A stretch of 64,000 bases of DNA from Pseudomonas guariconensis (GCF_900102675.1 NZ_FMYX01000010.1:62001-126000); one strand, 5' to 3'; shown: positions 9,938-19,496, counted from the first letter of the stretch. A program made the numbers and translations. The notes: a model not told the origin generated them from the letters alone.

Positions 9938-10792
9938 TCAAGAAAAGCCGAAGAAGCGATTGAAACAGTCTGCAACAAGGGTTGCGCCCGGTTCGTCATT
10001 CAAATGCAGGTGATGGCCACCGGGCAGCGTGACCTGCTCAAAGGGTAGCTGCTCCAGCAAGGCTGTGTGCTGCGCGAGCATGCCATCGGCCGCCACCACC
10101 AGGCAGGCCGGGCACGCGACCCGATGCACGAAGGCCATGGCCTGCGCCTCGTTCAGGCGTACCGGTGATGGCAAGGTCAGGCGGCTGTCGCTGCGCCAGC
10201 TGTAGCCGCCCGGCACCGGCATCAGGCCACGCTGGGCCAGCAGCTCGGCGGCTTCGCGGCTGACCGCGACCATGCCTTTCATGCGCGCCTGCACGCCATC
10301 TTCAAGGGTCGCGTACACCGACTTGCGCTTGCCATCCAAGCGCAGTTGCGCCTGCAGCGCCATGCCCAGGCGTTCGGCGGCGTCCTGCTCGCGGGCCGTG
10401 GGCGGGATCACGCCGTCGATCAACGCCAGGTGGCTGATGCGATCGGGCAAGGCTCCCGCCAGCTGCACGCTGATGATTGCGCCCAACGAGTGTCCGAGCA
10501 GACCAAAGCGCTTCCAGCCCAGTTGCTCGGCCACCCGCAGCACATCGTGGGCGTAGTCGGCCAAAGCGTAACCGGCGCCGACAGGGCGATGCTCGGAATA
10601 GCCATGCCCGGCCAGGTCCAGGGCGACTACGCGCAGCCCGTCGAGGCGCGGCGCCAGGCGGGCGAAGCTGTTGGCGTTGTCTAGCCAGCCATGCAAGGCG
10701 ATCACCGGCAGACCGTCATCCGGCCCGAACAGGTGCGCCGCCAGCTCGATATGGCCGAGGCTCAGACGGATCTCTTCGACATGCGTGCTCAT
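9938..10792 (-). CDS. Alpha/beta hydrolase
   Basis: A 284-residue alpha/beta-hydrolase-fold enzyme. The oxyanion segment HGWLDNANSF is near residue 38, the nucleophile elbow GHSLGA is near 99, and a C-terminal GGHHLHLN supplies the catalytic His. The acid is probably in the VVAADGML strand. It resembles the MhpC/epoxide hydrolase-like esterases; substrate unknown. The ATG overlaps the stop of the preceding hydrolase gene (ATGA) and has GGAG 7 bases upstream, so the longer in-frame opening to 11110 is rejected. Confidence 0.85.
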   Translation of the reverse strand: MSTHVEEIRLSLGHIELAAHLFGPDDGLPVIALHGWLDNANSFARLAPRLDGLRVVALDLAGHGYSEHRPVGAGYALADYAHDVLRVAEQLGWKRFGLLGHSLGAIISVQLAGALPDRISHLALIDGVIPPTAREQDAAERLGMALQAQLRLDGKRKSVYATLEDGVQARMKGMVAVSREAAELLAQRGLMPVPGGYSWRSDSRLTLPSPVRLNEAQAMAFVHRVACPACLVVAADGMLAQHTALLEQLPFEQVTLPGGHHLHLNDEPGATLVADCFNRFFGFS

Positions 10793-11577
10793 GCTCGACT
10801 CCAGCGATCGAACAGGCCCTTGATCAAGTGCGCTGTATCCCCCGGCCGCTCCAGCGGGAACATGTGCCCACCGGGCAGGCTGTGGTATTCGCCCCGGGGA
10901 ATGCCGCGCACCGCCAGGGCATGGTGGCGGCGGATCACCCGGCTCTGGTCGCCACGCACCACCGCCAGCGGTACCTGCAGCTGGCGCGCTGGCGCCGGGC
11001 TGAGGTGGGGGATACTGCGGTAGATGTCGATCTCGGTCGTGGGGTCGAAGCGCAGGCGCAAGCCCTCCTGGGTGGCTTGCAGGCCGTGCTCCAGATACGC
11101 CTCCAGGCAATCGGGGTCGAAGTGGCGGAACAACGTCTTGCCGGCGAAGTAGGCCCGTGCGCTGTCACGGTCGGGGAATGCCTCGCGACGCCCCAGGGTT
11201 CGCCCGGCCGGGGTGATGCGGTCGATGAAGCCCAGGCGCTTGGCCGCGCGGATCATCCACTGGTCGGCGCGGGTCAGCACAGGCGAATCGAGCATTACCA
11301 CGCCTCGGTAGTACTGCGGGCAACGTAGCGCGGCATGCAGGTGTAGAAGGCCACCCAGGGAATGGCCGACGCCCCAGACCGGCTGCCCCTGCTGGGCCAG
11401 GTGGTGAAGCAACTCATCGACCAGGTTCTGCCAGTTGTCGTTGACCGGGAACCGCGGGTCGTGGGCATGTTGCGCCAGGTGCTGGACCTGGTAGTCCGGC
11501 GCCAGGGCGGCGAACAACTTGCCGTAGGTGGCCGAAGGGAAGCCATTGGCGTGGGCGAAGAAGATCTGCTGCGACAT
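10789..11577 (-). CDS. Alpha/beta hydrolase
   Basis: A 262-residue alpha/beta-hydrolase with the segment FFAHANGFPSATY near the N-terminus (oxyanion region), nucleophile elbow GHSLGG at about 72, and a C-terminal GGHMFPLERP supplying the His. It is a different subfamily from the downstream hydrolase with which it overlaps by four bases, so the two are made together. From memory, orthologues near gpsA in P. aeruginosa are annotated as probable lipase or hydrolase. Substrate unknown. Confidence 0.85.
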   Translation of the reverse strand: MSQQIFFAHANGFPSATYGKLFAALAPDYQVQHLAQHAHDPRFPVNDNWQNLVDELLHHLAQQGQPVWGVGHSLGGLLHLHAALRCPQYYRGVVMLDSPVLTRADQWMIRAAKRLGFIDRITPAGRTLGRREAFPDRDSARAYFAGKTLFRHFDPDCLEAYLEHGLQATQEGLRLRFDPTTEIDIYRSIPHLSPAPARQLQVPLAVVRGDQSRVIRRHHALAVRGIPRGEYHSLPGGHMFPLERPGDTAHLIKGLFDRWSRA

Positions 11578-11691
11578 GGCGGCCTGGTCTGAATGGGAAG
11601 TGATGGCCCATTGTCGGCATGACGTGCTGGGGCGGCAACGTTCGGAAAGGTCATCGCTGAGGGCGATCCGGACATGCCTGGCATGTGTGTC

Positions 11692-11723
11692 GCCTTCTTC
11701 GCGCGTGAACCCGCGAAGAAGGC
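11692..11723. repeat. REP-like perfect inverted repeat
   Basis: Perfect 12-base arms GCCTTCTTCGCG (11692-11703) and CGCGAAGAAGGC (11712-11723) around CGTGAACC. The TTCGCG-GAACCCGCGAA core is the signature of P. putida REP elements. It lies between sixA and the hydrolase pair and lacks a T-run. Confidence 0.65.
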
Positions 11724-11740
11724 ACCGTCAACAGCCAGGG

Positions 11741-12199
11741 TCAGCCGGCGTGATACAGCCCCTGCAAGGTCATCAACCCAGCCAGCGGCCAGTCCCCTTC
11801 CAGCTCAGCCAGGCTCGCTGTGCTCAGCGGCGCCGGTTGCTGGCCATGGCCGTGTTCGAGCATGCCTACCAAGGTGCCGACCAAGGGTTGGTGACTCACC
11901 AGCAGCACGTGCTCCAGGCCCAGTTGGTCCAGCTCGCCGATCACCTGCCCGACATCGCTGTCGGGGGTGAGCCAAGGCACGGTACGCACCGGCTCATCCA
12001 AGCCCAAGGCGTCGTGCACCAGAGCGGCTGTCTGCTGGGCTCGAACGTACGGGCTGGCGATGATCGCCTGCAGCGGTTGGCCCAACAGGCGCGCGGCACT
12101 ACGCAGCACCTGCTCGCGACCATGGTTGGTCAGGCGCCGCTCGGCGTCGGTGTTGGCGCGTGGCTCGGCCTCGCCGTGGCGCAGCACCCAGACCTTCAC
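11741..12199 (-). CDS. sixA: SixA-type phosphohistidine phosphatase
   Basis: Small (152 residues) histidine-phosphatase-superfamily protein. The catalytic RHG motif is at residues 7-9 (His8) and later motifs include SPYVRAQQTA and LLVSHQPLVG with the second His. SixA enzymes remove phosphate from phospho-His in Hpt domains or phosphotransferase proteins. The start is GTG at 12199, preceded by GGAG and overlapping the stop of the DUF4389 gene (GTGA). The choice of SixA rather than another histidine phosphatase rests on length and motif order. Confidence 0.85.
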   Translation of the reverse strand: MKVWVLRHGEAEPRANTDAERRLTNHGREQVLRSAARLLGQPLQAIIASPYVRAQQTAALVHDALGLDEPVRTVPWLTPDSDVGQVIGELDQLGLEHVLLVSHQPLVGTLVGMLEHGHGQQPAPLSTASLAELEGDWPLAGLMTLQGLYHAG

Positions 12200-12543
12200 A
12201 GCTTGGGCTCCTGATCACGCACCGGATGAGGTGCCGAGGCAACTTCGTGAGGCACTTCGCCTTCAGGGGCGCGAGGGGTCGGCCAGTCGGCGAACGGCCA
12301 GGGCTTCTGGTCGCTGTGGAAGGTGCCAAAGCGGCCGATCTGCGCCAGGAACTGGCTCAGGCTGTCGCCGAAATTCATCAGGCTACCGCTGGGCGCGCCA
12401 TAGACCAGGCGGTAGATCAGCTGGACCAGCACCAGGCCACCCAGCAACAGTTGCGCCATGTGCCAGATCAAGAGGAACACCAGCATCCACAGTACCCGCA
12501 GGATGATCGATTCGCGCTGGGCGCGGTTGGCTGTGTCGTTCAT
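12196..12543 (-). CDS. DUF4389 membrane protein
   Basis: A 115-residue protein with a strongly hydrophobic segment (ILRVLWMLVFLLIWHMAQLLLGGLVLVQLIYRL), probably two spans, followed by a GDSLSQFLAQIGRF stretch typical of the DUF4389 family. The C-terminal 40 residues are polar and Pro-rich. GGAG lies 7 bases before the ATG. It sits between gpsA and sixA, 15 bases after gpsA and overlapping sixA by four. Function unknown. Confidence 0.8.
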   Translation of the reverse strand: MNDTANRAQRESIILRVLWMLVFLLIWHMAQLLLGGLVLVQLIYRLVYGAPSGSLMNFGDSLSQFLAQIGRFGTFHSDQKPWPFADWPTPRAPEGEVPHEVASAPHPVRDQEPKL

Positions 12544-12558
12544 GCATGTGCTCCGGGA

Positions 12559-13584
12559 TCAATTGAAACCGCTGATGGAAATGAAATCGACGTCGGTCTT
12601 GGGCTCGGCGCGCATCAGGTGCTCGATCACCTGGTTCAGCGTACGCCCCTCGAAGAGGATCGCGTGCAGGCCAGCCACCAGCGGCATGTACACCTGTACC
12701 TCCTGGGCCTTGGCCTTGAGTACCTTGAGGGTGTTGACCCCTTCGGCCACCTCGCCCAGGCGACTCACCGCCTGCTCCAGGCTCAGACCCTGGCCCAGGG
12801 CATGGCCGACCTGATAGTTGCGGCTCTTGGGCGAGGAGCAGGTGACGATCAAGTCGCCAACCCCGGCCAGGCCCAGGAAAGTCATGGGGTTGGCGCCCTG
12901 GCTCACGGCGAAGCGGGTCATCTCGGCCAGCGCGCGGGTGATCAACATGCTCTTGGTGTTCTCGCCCATGCCCAGGGCGACGGCCATGCCGGCAATGATG
13001 GCGTAGACGTTCTTCAACGCGCCGCCGAGTTCGACGCCGAAGCGGTCGGCGCTGGCGTAGACGCGGAAGGTGCGGCCATGCAACACCGCCTGCACACGTT
13101 GGCAGAGGGCTTCGTCCTCACTGGCGACCACGGTGGCGGTCAGGGCGTGTTCGGCGATCTCGCGGGCCAGGTTCGGCCCCGACAGCACGCCGATGCGGGC
13201 CTCGGGCGCGATCTCTTCGAGGATCTGGCTCATCAGCTTGAAACTTTGCGCCTCGATGCCCTTGGTCAGGCTGACCAGACCCTTGCCGCGCAACAGTTCG
13301 GCATGGGGCGCCAGCACGCTGCGCAAGGCGCTGGAAGGTAGCGCGACGAAGATCAGGTCGCAGGCCTGCAACGTGGCCAGCAGGTCGTTGACAGGTTCCA
13401 CCCCGTCCTGCAGGCGAATGCCTTTGAGGTAGCGAGGATTCTCGCGATTGACGCGCATGGCCTCGGCCTGCTCGGGGTCACGCATCCATTGCCGGACCGG
13501 CACGCCGTTTTCGGCCAGCAAGTTCGCCACGGCGGTGCCGAAGCTGCCGCCCCCAAGAACTGCAACAGGTTGCTGTTCAGTCAT
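12559..13584 (-). CDS. gpsA: GpsA, NAD(P)-dependent glycerol-3-phosphate dehydrogenase
   Basis: Reduces dihydroxyacetone phosphate to sn-glycerol-3-phosphate, the entry point of phospholipid synthesis. The 341-residue cytosolic enzyme has the N-terminal dinucleotide motif GGGSFGTA, the SLTKGIE segment, SGPNLAREI, and the catalytic Lys within [15 protein letters not shown] at 13584 was chosen; an upstream TTG two codons earlier is possible. First gene of a minus-strand run with DUF4389 and sixA, divergent from the TonB receptor operon. Confidence 0.96.
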   Translation of the reverse strand: MTEQQPVAVLGGGSFGTAVANLLAENGVPVRQWMRDPEQAEAMRVNRENPRYLKGIRLQDGVEPVNDLLATLQACDLIFVALPSSALRSVLAPHAELLRGKGLVSLTKGIEAQSFKLMSQILEEIAPEARIGVLSGPNLAREIAEHALTATVVASEDEALCQRVQAVLHGRTFRVYASADRFGVELGGALKNVYAIIAGMAVALGMGENTKSMLITRALAEMTRFAVSQGANPMTFLGLAGVGDLIVTCSSPKSRNYQVGHALGQGLSLEQAVSRLGEVAEGVNTLKVLKAKAQEVQVYMPLVAGLHAILFEGRTLNQVIEHLMRAEPKTDVDFISISGFN

Positions 13585-13627
13585 ATCCAATCCGTTAAAG
13601 CCAATAAGTTAAGTTGGCGACCGGGGC

Positions 13628-13633
13628 ATTATA
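13628..13633 (-). promoter_or_regulatory. Candidate -10 box for gpsA
   Basis: A consensus TATAAT on the minus strand lies 44 bases upstream of the gpsA ATG. No convincing -35 hexamer is seen 16-18 bases further up. Confidence 0.4.
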
Positions 13634-13753
13634 CGGCGCGCATGCGACAGAGCCAGTGGCAGTGCCAGCCCTGCGTATGGATATCAAATCGCACTGGCAA
13701 AACCCAAGCGGTCAGTTAACATGCCTGTTTCATCTCTGAAACAAGGCCGTACC

Positions 13754-15865
13754 GTGTTCCCTGGCACGCCACCTTACCCTCGCCTGCTGTTGCTGACTGC
13801 CCTCTTGGGCGGCCCGGCCCTGGCCGATGACATGTTCCTCGACAACCAGGACCTGCCGCAGGTTCTGACCGCGACACGCCTGAAACAATCCCCGGCCGCC
13901 GTACCTGGCAGCATGACGGTGCTCGACAGCGAACTGATCCGCGCCAGCGGCGCACGCGACATTCCCGAGCTGATGCGCCTGGTACCCGGCATGATGGTGG
14001 GCTACGTCGCCGGCAACCAGCCGACCGTCAACTACCATGGCAGCAACGTCAACGACGCGCGGCGCATGCAAGTGCTGATCGATGGCCGCTCGGTGTATCG
14101 CGCAGGCCTTGCCACGGTGGACTGGAGCGACATCCCGCTGGCCATCGAGGACATCGACCGGATCGAGGTATTCCGCGGCCCCAACACCGTGAGTTACGGG
14201 GCCAACGCGTTGATGGCCGTGGTCAACATCCTCACCCGCAACCCCGCCGACAGCCATGGCACCCGCGTGAAGGTGACCCGCGGCCAGGACGGCATCAACG
14301 ATTACTACGCCAGCCAGGGCTTCGGCTGGGAAGGCGGCGACATGCGCCTGTCGCTGTCCGGCATGCAGGATGATGGCTTCGACGAGGACCAGTTCGGCAA
14401 CGACTACCGCGACAGCCGCCGCCTCAACCGCTTCAACCTCAGCGCCAGCCACAACCTGGCGGTCAACCAGACCCTTGAATGGCAACTGGCGGCCAAGGAA
14501 GGGAGCAATCAGCGGCCCTATACCTATCAGCCGGTGTTTCCCTTCGTGACCGCCCGAGGCGACAACGCCGACGTCAATGCCAAGGACTATGCGGGCTCGA
14601 TGCGCTGGAACATCGATTTCAATCCCGAACACAGCCTGTATGTCCAGGGCTCGGCCCAGCACTTCGACCGGCAACAGGTCTGGCTGGCCTGCGATGCGGC
14701 CATCGCCTTCAGCCCGGAGCTGACGCGGCTCTGGCAGATCAACCCGGACTATGCCGAGCAAGTGGCACGCAACGCCAACAACCCGCCTGCCAGCAGCGAC
14801 CCCGTGCAGAACGCCCTGCGCGACCAGATCGCCAGCCAATGGGCCAATGGTGGTCGTGAAGTGGTTTGCGGCGATGTGGACCAAAGCACTCGGGAAACCC
14901 GCTTCGATCTCGAGGTCCAGGACACCCTGAGCCTGACCGACAACCTGCGTCTGCTCAGCGGAATGAACTACCGTTATGATCGCGCCGACTCGCAGACCTA
15001 CTTCAACGGCAGCCTGGACGACCAGACCTGGCGCCTGTTCGGTCAACTGGAGTGGCGCGCCGACGAGCACTGGATTCTCCAGGGTGGCGCGATGTTCGAG
15101 GACTCGCGCCTGTCGGGCAGCTCGCTCACCCCGCGCATGGCGGTCAACTACCTGATCACCCCGCGTCACGGTTTGCGCGCGGTGTACTCCGAGGCGGTGC
15201 GCTCGCCGGACATGTTCGAGAACAACGTCAACTGGAGCTACACGGTCAACAACCTGACCCCCAACGTGTATGGGTTGCAGCACGGCGAATACTTCGTCAA
15301 GACCCGCGGCCCTGGCGACCTCGAACAAGAGCGCATGCGCTCGCGGGAGCTGGGCTACAACGGCAATTTCAGCGACATCGATTTGAACATGGATGTGAAG
15401 TTGTTCTATGACGAGATCACCGGAATGATCAGCGAGCCGTTGCGCAACAACCAGTACATCGCCAGCAACGCCAACAAGGCCCGCTTCAGCGGCAGCGAAG
15501 CGCAGCTGGACTGGCGCCCTACCCTGCGTGACCGACTGCGCCTGACCTACGCCTACGTCGATGCCTGGGCCAGCAACCCCAGCGACCGACGCCTGAGCGC
15601 ACGCAACAGTGGCTCGGCCGGCTGGATGCGCGAATGGGGCCAGGGCTGGTCCAGCGCCCTGTTCTACTACGGTGACGACGCGCTCAACCAGTACCGCTAC
15701 GAACGCCTCGACCTGCGCGTGGCCAAACGCTTTCGCATCCAGGGCAGCAATCTTGAGCTGGCCGCGCTCTGGCAGCAGCGCCTGGATGACGAGCCGGTCA
15801 CCGTGCCGCAGAACCGCTACGACAGCCGTCACCGCTTGAGCGTGAGCGCGGAGCTGGAGTTCTGA
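13754..15865 (+). CDS. TonB-dependent outer-membrane receptor
   Basis: Outer-membrane receptor of about 703 residues with an N-terminal plug (VPGSMTVLDSELIRASGA through IEVFRGPNTVSYGANALMAVVNI) and a long beta-barrel ending in the terminal Phe needed for barrel insertion (SAELEF). GTG at 13754 is preferred: AAGG lies 7 bases before it and it gives a compact signal peptide (PRLLLLTALLGGPALAD). An in-frame ATG at 13721 lacks a ribosome site. The stop overlaps the next ATG by one base. Ligand unknown; its partners are a binding protein and a sensor kinase rather than a transporter. By position it matches P. aeruginosa PA1613. Confidence 0.85.
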   Translation: MFPGTPPYPRLLLLTALLGGPALADDMFLDNQDLPQVLTATRLKQSPAAVPGSMTVLDSELIRASGARDIPELMRLVPGMMVGYVAGNQPTVNYHGSNVNDARRMQVLIDGRSVYRAGLATVDWSDIPLAIEDIDRIEVFRGPNTVSYGANALMAVVNILTRNPADSHGTRVKVTRGQDGINDYYASQGFGWEGGDMRLSLSGMQDDGFDEDQFGNDYRDSRRLNRFNLSASHNLAVNQTLEWQLAAKEGSNQRPYTYQPVFPFVTARGDNADVNAKDYAGSMRWNIDFNPEHSLYVQGSAQHFDRQQVWLACDAAIAFSPELTRLWQINPDYAEQVARNANNPPASSDPVQNALRDQIASQWANGGREVVCGDVDQSTRETRFDLEVQDTLSLTDNLRLLSGMNYRYDRADSQTYFNGSLDDQTWRLFGQLEWRADEHWILQGGAMFEDSRLSGSSLTPRMAVNYLITPRHGLRAVYSEAVRSPDMFENNVNWSYTVNNLTPNVYGLQHGEYFVKTRGPGDLEQERMRSRELGYNGNFSDIDLNMDVKLFYDEITGMISEPLRNNQYIASNANKARFSGSEAQLDWRPTLRDRLRLTYAYVDAWASNPSDRRLSARNSGSAGWMREWGQGWSSALFYYGDDALNQYRYERLDLRVAKRFRIQGSNLELAALWQQRLDDEPVTVPQNRYDSRHRLSVSAELEF

Positions 15866-16755
15866 TGGCCTTGTTGCTGCGCCTGTTGCTGTTCTGCCTG
15901 TGGCCTTTGGGCGCGGTATCAGCCAGCGAGATTCTGTTGGTAGGCGCCAGCGACCAACCAGGCGTACGCAGCTTCGTCTCCGCCCTGGAAGCGCGCCGTC
16001 CCAACGACCAGGTGTATTTCAAGACCGTCGACGCCCTGCCCAAGCCAGGGCAGTTGAAGGCTGATGTGCGCCTGGTGCTGCTCGACAGCGCAGCATTCGA
16101 ATGGCGCCTGGGCGAGGCCTCTGGCCCTCCGGCGCTGGCCTTGCGGGTCAGCCGGGTACAGGCGGAACAACGCCTGGGAAAGTCGCGTCCCGCCTACCTG
16201 TGCCTGTTGTGGAGCGATCCACCGCCTGGTCGGCAATTGCGCCTGACGCGCTACTTGTTGCCACAGGCGCGACGAATCGGTGTGCTGTACGGCGAACATA
16301 GCCGCTTCATGCTTGACGAACTGCGCCTGGCCGCCCGCCCGCTGGGCCTTGAGATCGTCGCACAGGACTGGCCGGACCCGCGCGACAGCCGCCCGCTGCA
16401 ACACCTGCTGAGCAACAGCGATGTCCTGCTGGGGATCGACGACCCCGACCTGTACAACTCCAAGACCGCCAAGAACGTCCTGCTCAGCAGCTATGGCCGG
16501 CAGATGGCGCTGATCGGTCCCAACGCAGGTTTTGTCCGCGCCGGGGCGCTGGCCAGCACCTTCAGCGACCAGGACGACTGGCTAGCGGTGCTCGACCAAT
16601 TGCTCGACCGCTCGCCCGCCAGTTGGCCGCGCAGCCACTACCCCACGCACTATGGGGTCAGCGGCAACCAGCAAGTGGCTCGCGCCCTGGGGCTGGAGCC
16701 GATCGACCCCAAGGCCGCCGCCGTGGTCCTGGCCGAAGGAGAGCCCACCCCATGA
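15865..16755 (+). CDS. Periplasmic ABC-type binding-protein-like protein
   Basis: A 296-residue protein with a signal peptide (LLRLLLFCLWPLGAVSA) and a two-lobed binding-protein pattern resembling the TrpX/PF04392 group: ILLVGASDQPGVRSF at the N-terminus, LLPQARRIGVLYGEHSR in the middle and SDVLLGIDDPDLYNSKTAKNVLLSSY later. There is no ABC ATPase or permease nearby. It lies between a TonB receptor and a hybrid kinase, overlapping both (TGATG and ATGA), so it may present a ligand to the kinase. Matches the position of PA1612. Ligand unknown. Confidence 0.75.
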   Translation: MALLLRLLLFCLWPLGAVSASEILLVGASDQPGVRSFVSALEARRPNDQVYFKTVDALPKPGQLKADVRLVLLDSAAFEWRLGEASGPPALALRVSRVQAEQRLGKSRPAYLCLLWSDPPPGRQLRLTRYLLPQARRIGVLYGEHSRFMLDELRLAARPLGLEIVAQDWPDPRDSRPLQHLLSNSDVLLGIDDPDLYNSKTAKNVLLSSYGRQMALIGPNAGFVRAGALASTFSDQDDWLAVLDQLLDRSPASWPRSHYPTHYGVSGNQQVARALGLEPIDPKAAAVVLAEGEPTP

Positions 16756-18677
16756 GCAACCGCCTGAGCTGGGACATCCACACCCGCACCCAGATCATCA
16801 GCCTGGGCCCCGCCCTGTTGCTGACCCTGCTGCTAATCAGCTTCTTCACCTTCGTGCGTCTGCAGGACCTGCGCCAGGAGCTCAACCATACCGGGCAACT
16901 GATCGCCAACCAGTTGGCTCCCGCCTCCGAATATGGCGTGATTTCCGGCAACAATGAGGTACTCGAAAGCCTCATGCGCGCGACCCTGAGCATTCCGCAC
17001 GTACGCTTTCTCGAGGTGCAGGACAGCCGCAACCACATCCTGGTGTACGTCGAGCAGAACGGCGAGAACGTCAACCGTGCCCAGCGCGTGGAAGTGTTCC
17101 AGGCGCCGATCCGCCTGCAGCAGATCCGCCTGGACAACGACTTCTTGCAACAGGGCAACGCGCCTGCTCCCAGCATTGGCGATGACTATCTGGGGCGGGT
17201 GATCGTGGGCATGTCCGACGATGCCTTCAGCCAGCGCCAGCAGGAAATCGTGATAAAGGCCGGCATCCTGGCCCTGTTCGCCTTGCTGTTCACCTTCCTG
17301 CTCGCCCGCCGCCTGGCCATGAGCCTGGCCAAGCCGATCAGCGACATGGGGCATGCGGTCAAGGCCATCCAGAAGGGCGAATTCAAGACCCAGGTGCCGG
17401 AAGTCGACGACAGCGAGCTGGGGCACCTGGCCCGACACATCAACAACCTGGCCAGTGCCTTGGAGAAAGCCAGCACCGAGCAGAAGCAGGCCATGGCGCA
17501 GATGATTCAGGCGCGTGAGGAGGCCGAGCAAGCCAACCGGACCAAATCGGAGTTCCTGGCGATGATGAGCCATGAACTGCGCACCCCCATGAACGGTGTC
17601 CTGGGCATGCTGCAACTGCTCGAGACCACCCCGCTGACCAGCGAGCAGGCTGACTACACCGCCGTGGCCAGCGAATCCACCGGGCATCTGCTCAAGGTGA
17701 TCAACGACATCCTCGACTTCTCGCGGATCGAGCGCACCACGCTGGAACTCGAACACATCGCCTTCAACCTGGGCGAGCTGATCAGCAGCAGCGTTCAGTC
17801 GTTCCAGCACAGCGCCCAGCAGCGCGGGCTGGGCCTGCATTTGCAGCTCCCCCAAGGCATCGACCAGTTGCAGGTCACAGGCGATCCGACACGGATCCGC
17901 CAGATCTTGCTGAACCTGATCGGCAACGCCTTGAAATTTACCGAACACGGCCAAGTGGAAGTGGAGGCCCGCTGGCGGGCCCTGGATGCCCAACAGGTGT
18001 GGTTCACCTGCGCGGTGCGTGACACCGGCATCGGCATCGACAGCGACCGCCTGGAGATGATGTTCGTGGCCTTCCAGCAGGCCGACAGCTCGATTTCCCG
18101 TCGCTATGGCGGCACAGGCCTTGGCCTGGCGATCGCACGGACCCTCGCCGAGCGCATGGGCGGGCAGTTGCGCGGCGAAAGCCGCGAAGGGCTGGGCTCG
18201 ACCTTCACCCTGGAAATGCCTTTGGCCCTGGCCAGCGCCACGGCGACCTTGCTGCCGGCCCAGGACGTCGAAGGCCAAGCGGCCTGGGAAGGCGGGCAGA
18301 TCCTGCTGGTAGAAGACAACCCGGTCAACCAGAGCGTCATCGAGGCCATGCTGCGCAGCCTGGGCTTCGATGTCGTCACCGCCCTCGATGGTCTTCAGGC
18401 CGTCGAGCAGGTGCTTGAACAACGCTTCGCCGCCGTGCTGATGGACTGCCGCCTGCCCGTTGTGGACGGCTACGAGGCCACTCGGCGTATCCGCCTGCTG
18501 CCCAACGGCGCGCAGGTGCCGATCATCGCCCTCACGGCCAACGCGCTGCAGGGCGATCGCGAGCGATGCCTGGCAGCGGGGATGAACGACTACCTGAGCA
18601 AGCCTTTCAAACGAACGGAACTGCAGCAGGTGCTGCAACGCTGGTTATCCGGACGGACAGCCGCGACTGGCGATTAA
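16752..18677 (+). CDS. Hybrid sensor histidine kinase, PA1611-like
   Basis: A 641-residue hybrid kinase: membrane segment 1 at about 18-35, a periplasmic domain of about 130 residues, membrane segment 2 at about 168-187, HAMP to about 240, a coiled-coil linker, HisKA with phospho-His274 in SHELRTPMNG, HATPase (NLIGNALKF, DTGIGI, GTGLGLAI) and a C-terminal receiver (LLVEDNPVN, phospho-Asp in LMDCRLP, SKPFKR). No Hpt domain is attached, so phosphate must pass to a separate Hpt protein. From memory, the P. aeruginosa orthologue PA1611, also just upstream of fabA, feeds HptB and binds RetS. Assignment here is by domain order and gene neighbourhood. Confidence 0.88.
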   Translation: MSNRLSWDIHTRTQIISLGPALLLTLLLISFFTFVRLQDLRQELNHTGQLIANQLAPASEYGVISGNNEVLESLMRATLSIPHVRFLEVQDSRNHILVYVEQNGENVNRAQRVEVFQAPIRLQQIRLDNDFLQQGNAPAPSIGDDYLGRVIVGMSDDAFSQRQQEIVIKAGILALFALLFTFLLARRLAMSLAKPISDMGHAVKAIQKGEFKTQVPEVDDSELGHLARHINNLASALEKASTEQKQAMAQMIQAREEAEQANRTKSEFLAMMSHELRTPMNGVLGMLQLLETTPLTSEQADYTAVASESTGHLLKVINDILDFSRIERTTLELEHIAFNLGELISSSVQSFQHSAQQRGLGLHLQLPQGIDQLQVTGDPTRIRQILLNLIGNALKFTEHGQVEVEARWRALDAQQVWFTCAVRDTGIGIDSDRLEMMFVAFQQADSSISRRYGGTGLGLAIARTLAERMGGQLRGESREGLGSTFTLEMPLALASATATLLPAQDVEGQAAWEGGQILLVEDNPVNQSVIEAMLRSLGFDVVTALDGLQAVEQVLEQRFAAVLMDCRLPVVDGYEATRRIRLLPNGAQVPIIALTANALQGDRERCLAAGMNDYLSKPFKRTELQQVLQRWLSGRTAATGD

Positions 18678-18969
18678 CGCCGAAATGCGGCAGTCTAGGG
18701 AGATGGAGGCCAGAACGCGGCTTGTCCGGTGTCGGTGACGGGTCGCCCGACGACGCAAAGCAACCGAATTAACCGCCGTGGCCACTAGACAGGACCTGCA
18801 TAGGCCCTGAAAATAAGCGTTTCAGTGCACACCTGTACTTCTTTGCCAGGTGCGCTGTGACTTTCACCACAACGCAATAGTCTACCTGTAGGCTGCCGTC
18901 TCGGACTCAACCGCCGAGCCGGCCGGGAAGATTCAGCCCCAGCCGCACGGGGATTATTGAGGAGCTCGC
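18678..18969 (+). promoter_or_regulatory. fabA upstream region with an inverted repeat
   Basis: This 292-base gap should hold the fabAB promoter. The clearest element is the inverted repeat CTGAAA (18807-18812) - 7 bases - TTTCAG (18820-18825). fabAB promoters in pseudomonads are controlled by TetR-family fatty-acid sensors (DesT in P. aeruginosa), but this repeat is not a clear match to that operator. No convincing -35/-10 pair was identified. Confidence 0.3.
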
Positions 18970-19485
18970 ATGACCAAACAAAACGCCTTTACTCGGGAAG
19001 ATTTGCTGCGCTGCAGTCGCGGTGAGCTGTTCGGCCCAGGTAATGCGCAACTGCCCGCCCCGAACATGCTGATGGTCGATCGCATCACCCATATCAGCGC
19101 CGAAGGCGGCAAGTACGGCAAAGGTGAATTGGTCGCCGAGCTGGATATCAATCCGGACCTGTGGTTCTTCGCCTGCCACTTCGAGGGCGACCCCGTCATG
19201 CCAGGCTGCCTGGGCCTGGATGCCATGTGGCAACTGGTCGGTTTCTTCCTTGGCTGGCAGGGTCTGCCAGGCCGCGGCCGCGCCTTGGGCTCGGGCGAAG
19301 TGAAATTCTTCGGCCAGGTACTGCCTTCGGCCCAGAAAGTCACCTACAACATTCATATCAAGCGCGTCCTGAAGGGCAAGCTGAACATGGCCATCGCCGA
19401 TGGCTCGGTCAGCGTCGACGGCCGCGAGATCTACACCGCCGAAGGCCTGCGGGTCGGCGTGTTCACCTCCACTGACAATTTCTAA
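18970..19485 (+). CDS. fabA: FabA, 3-hydroxydecanoyl-ACP dehydratase/isomerase
   Basis: Dehydrates 3-hydroxydecanoyl-ACP and isomerises trans-2 to cis-3-decenoyl-ACP, the branch point of anaerobic-type unsaturated fatty-acid synthesis. The 171 residues carry the hot-dog-fold active site: His70 ([14 protein letters not shown]) and Asp84 (LGLDAMWQ). GAGG lies upstream of the ATG. fabB begins 11 bases downstream and is co-transcribed. Confidence 0.98.
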   Translation: MTKQNAFTREDLLRCSRGELFGPGNAQLPAPNMLMVDRITHISAEGGKYGKGELVAELDINPDLWFFACHFEGDPVMPGCLGLDAMWQLVGFFLGWQGLPGRGRALGSGEVKFFGQVLPSAQKVTYNIHIKRVLKGKLNMAIADGSVSVDGREIYTAEGLRVGVFTSTDNF

Positions 19486-19496
19486 GGGTTATTCGC

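Noticed and set aside
10793-11110. N-terminal extension of the second alpha/beta hydrolase
   Set aside because: It overlaps the preceding hydrolase gene out of frame; the ATG at 10792 has a good ribosome site and stop-start overlap.
13730-15832. A 700-codon minus-strand frame antisense to the TonB receptor
   Set aside because: Val/Ala/Gln-rich shadow; the receptor has signal, plug and barrel.
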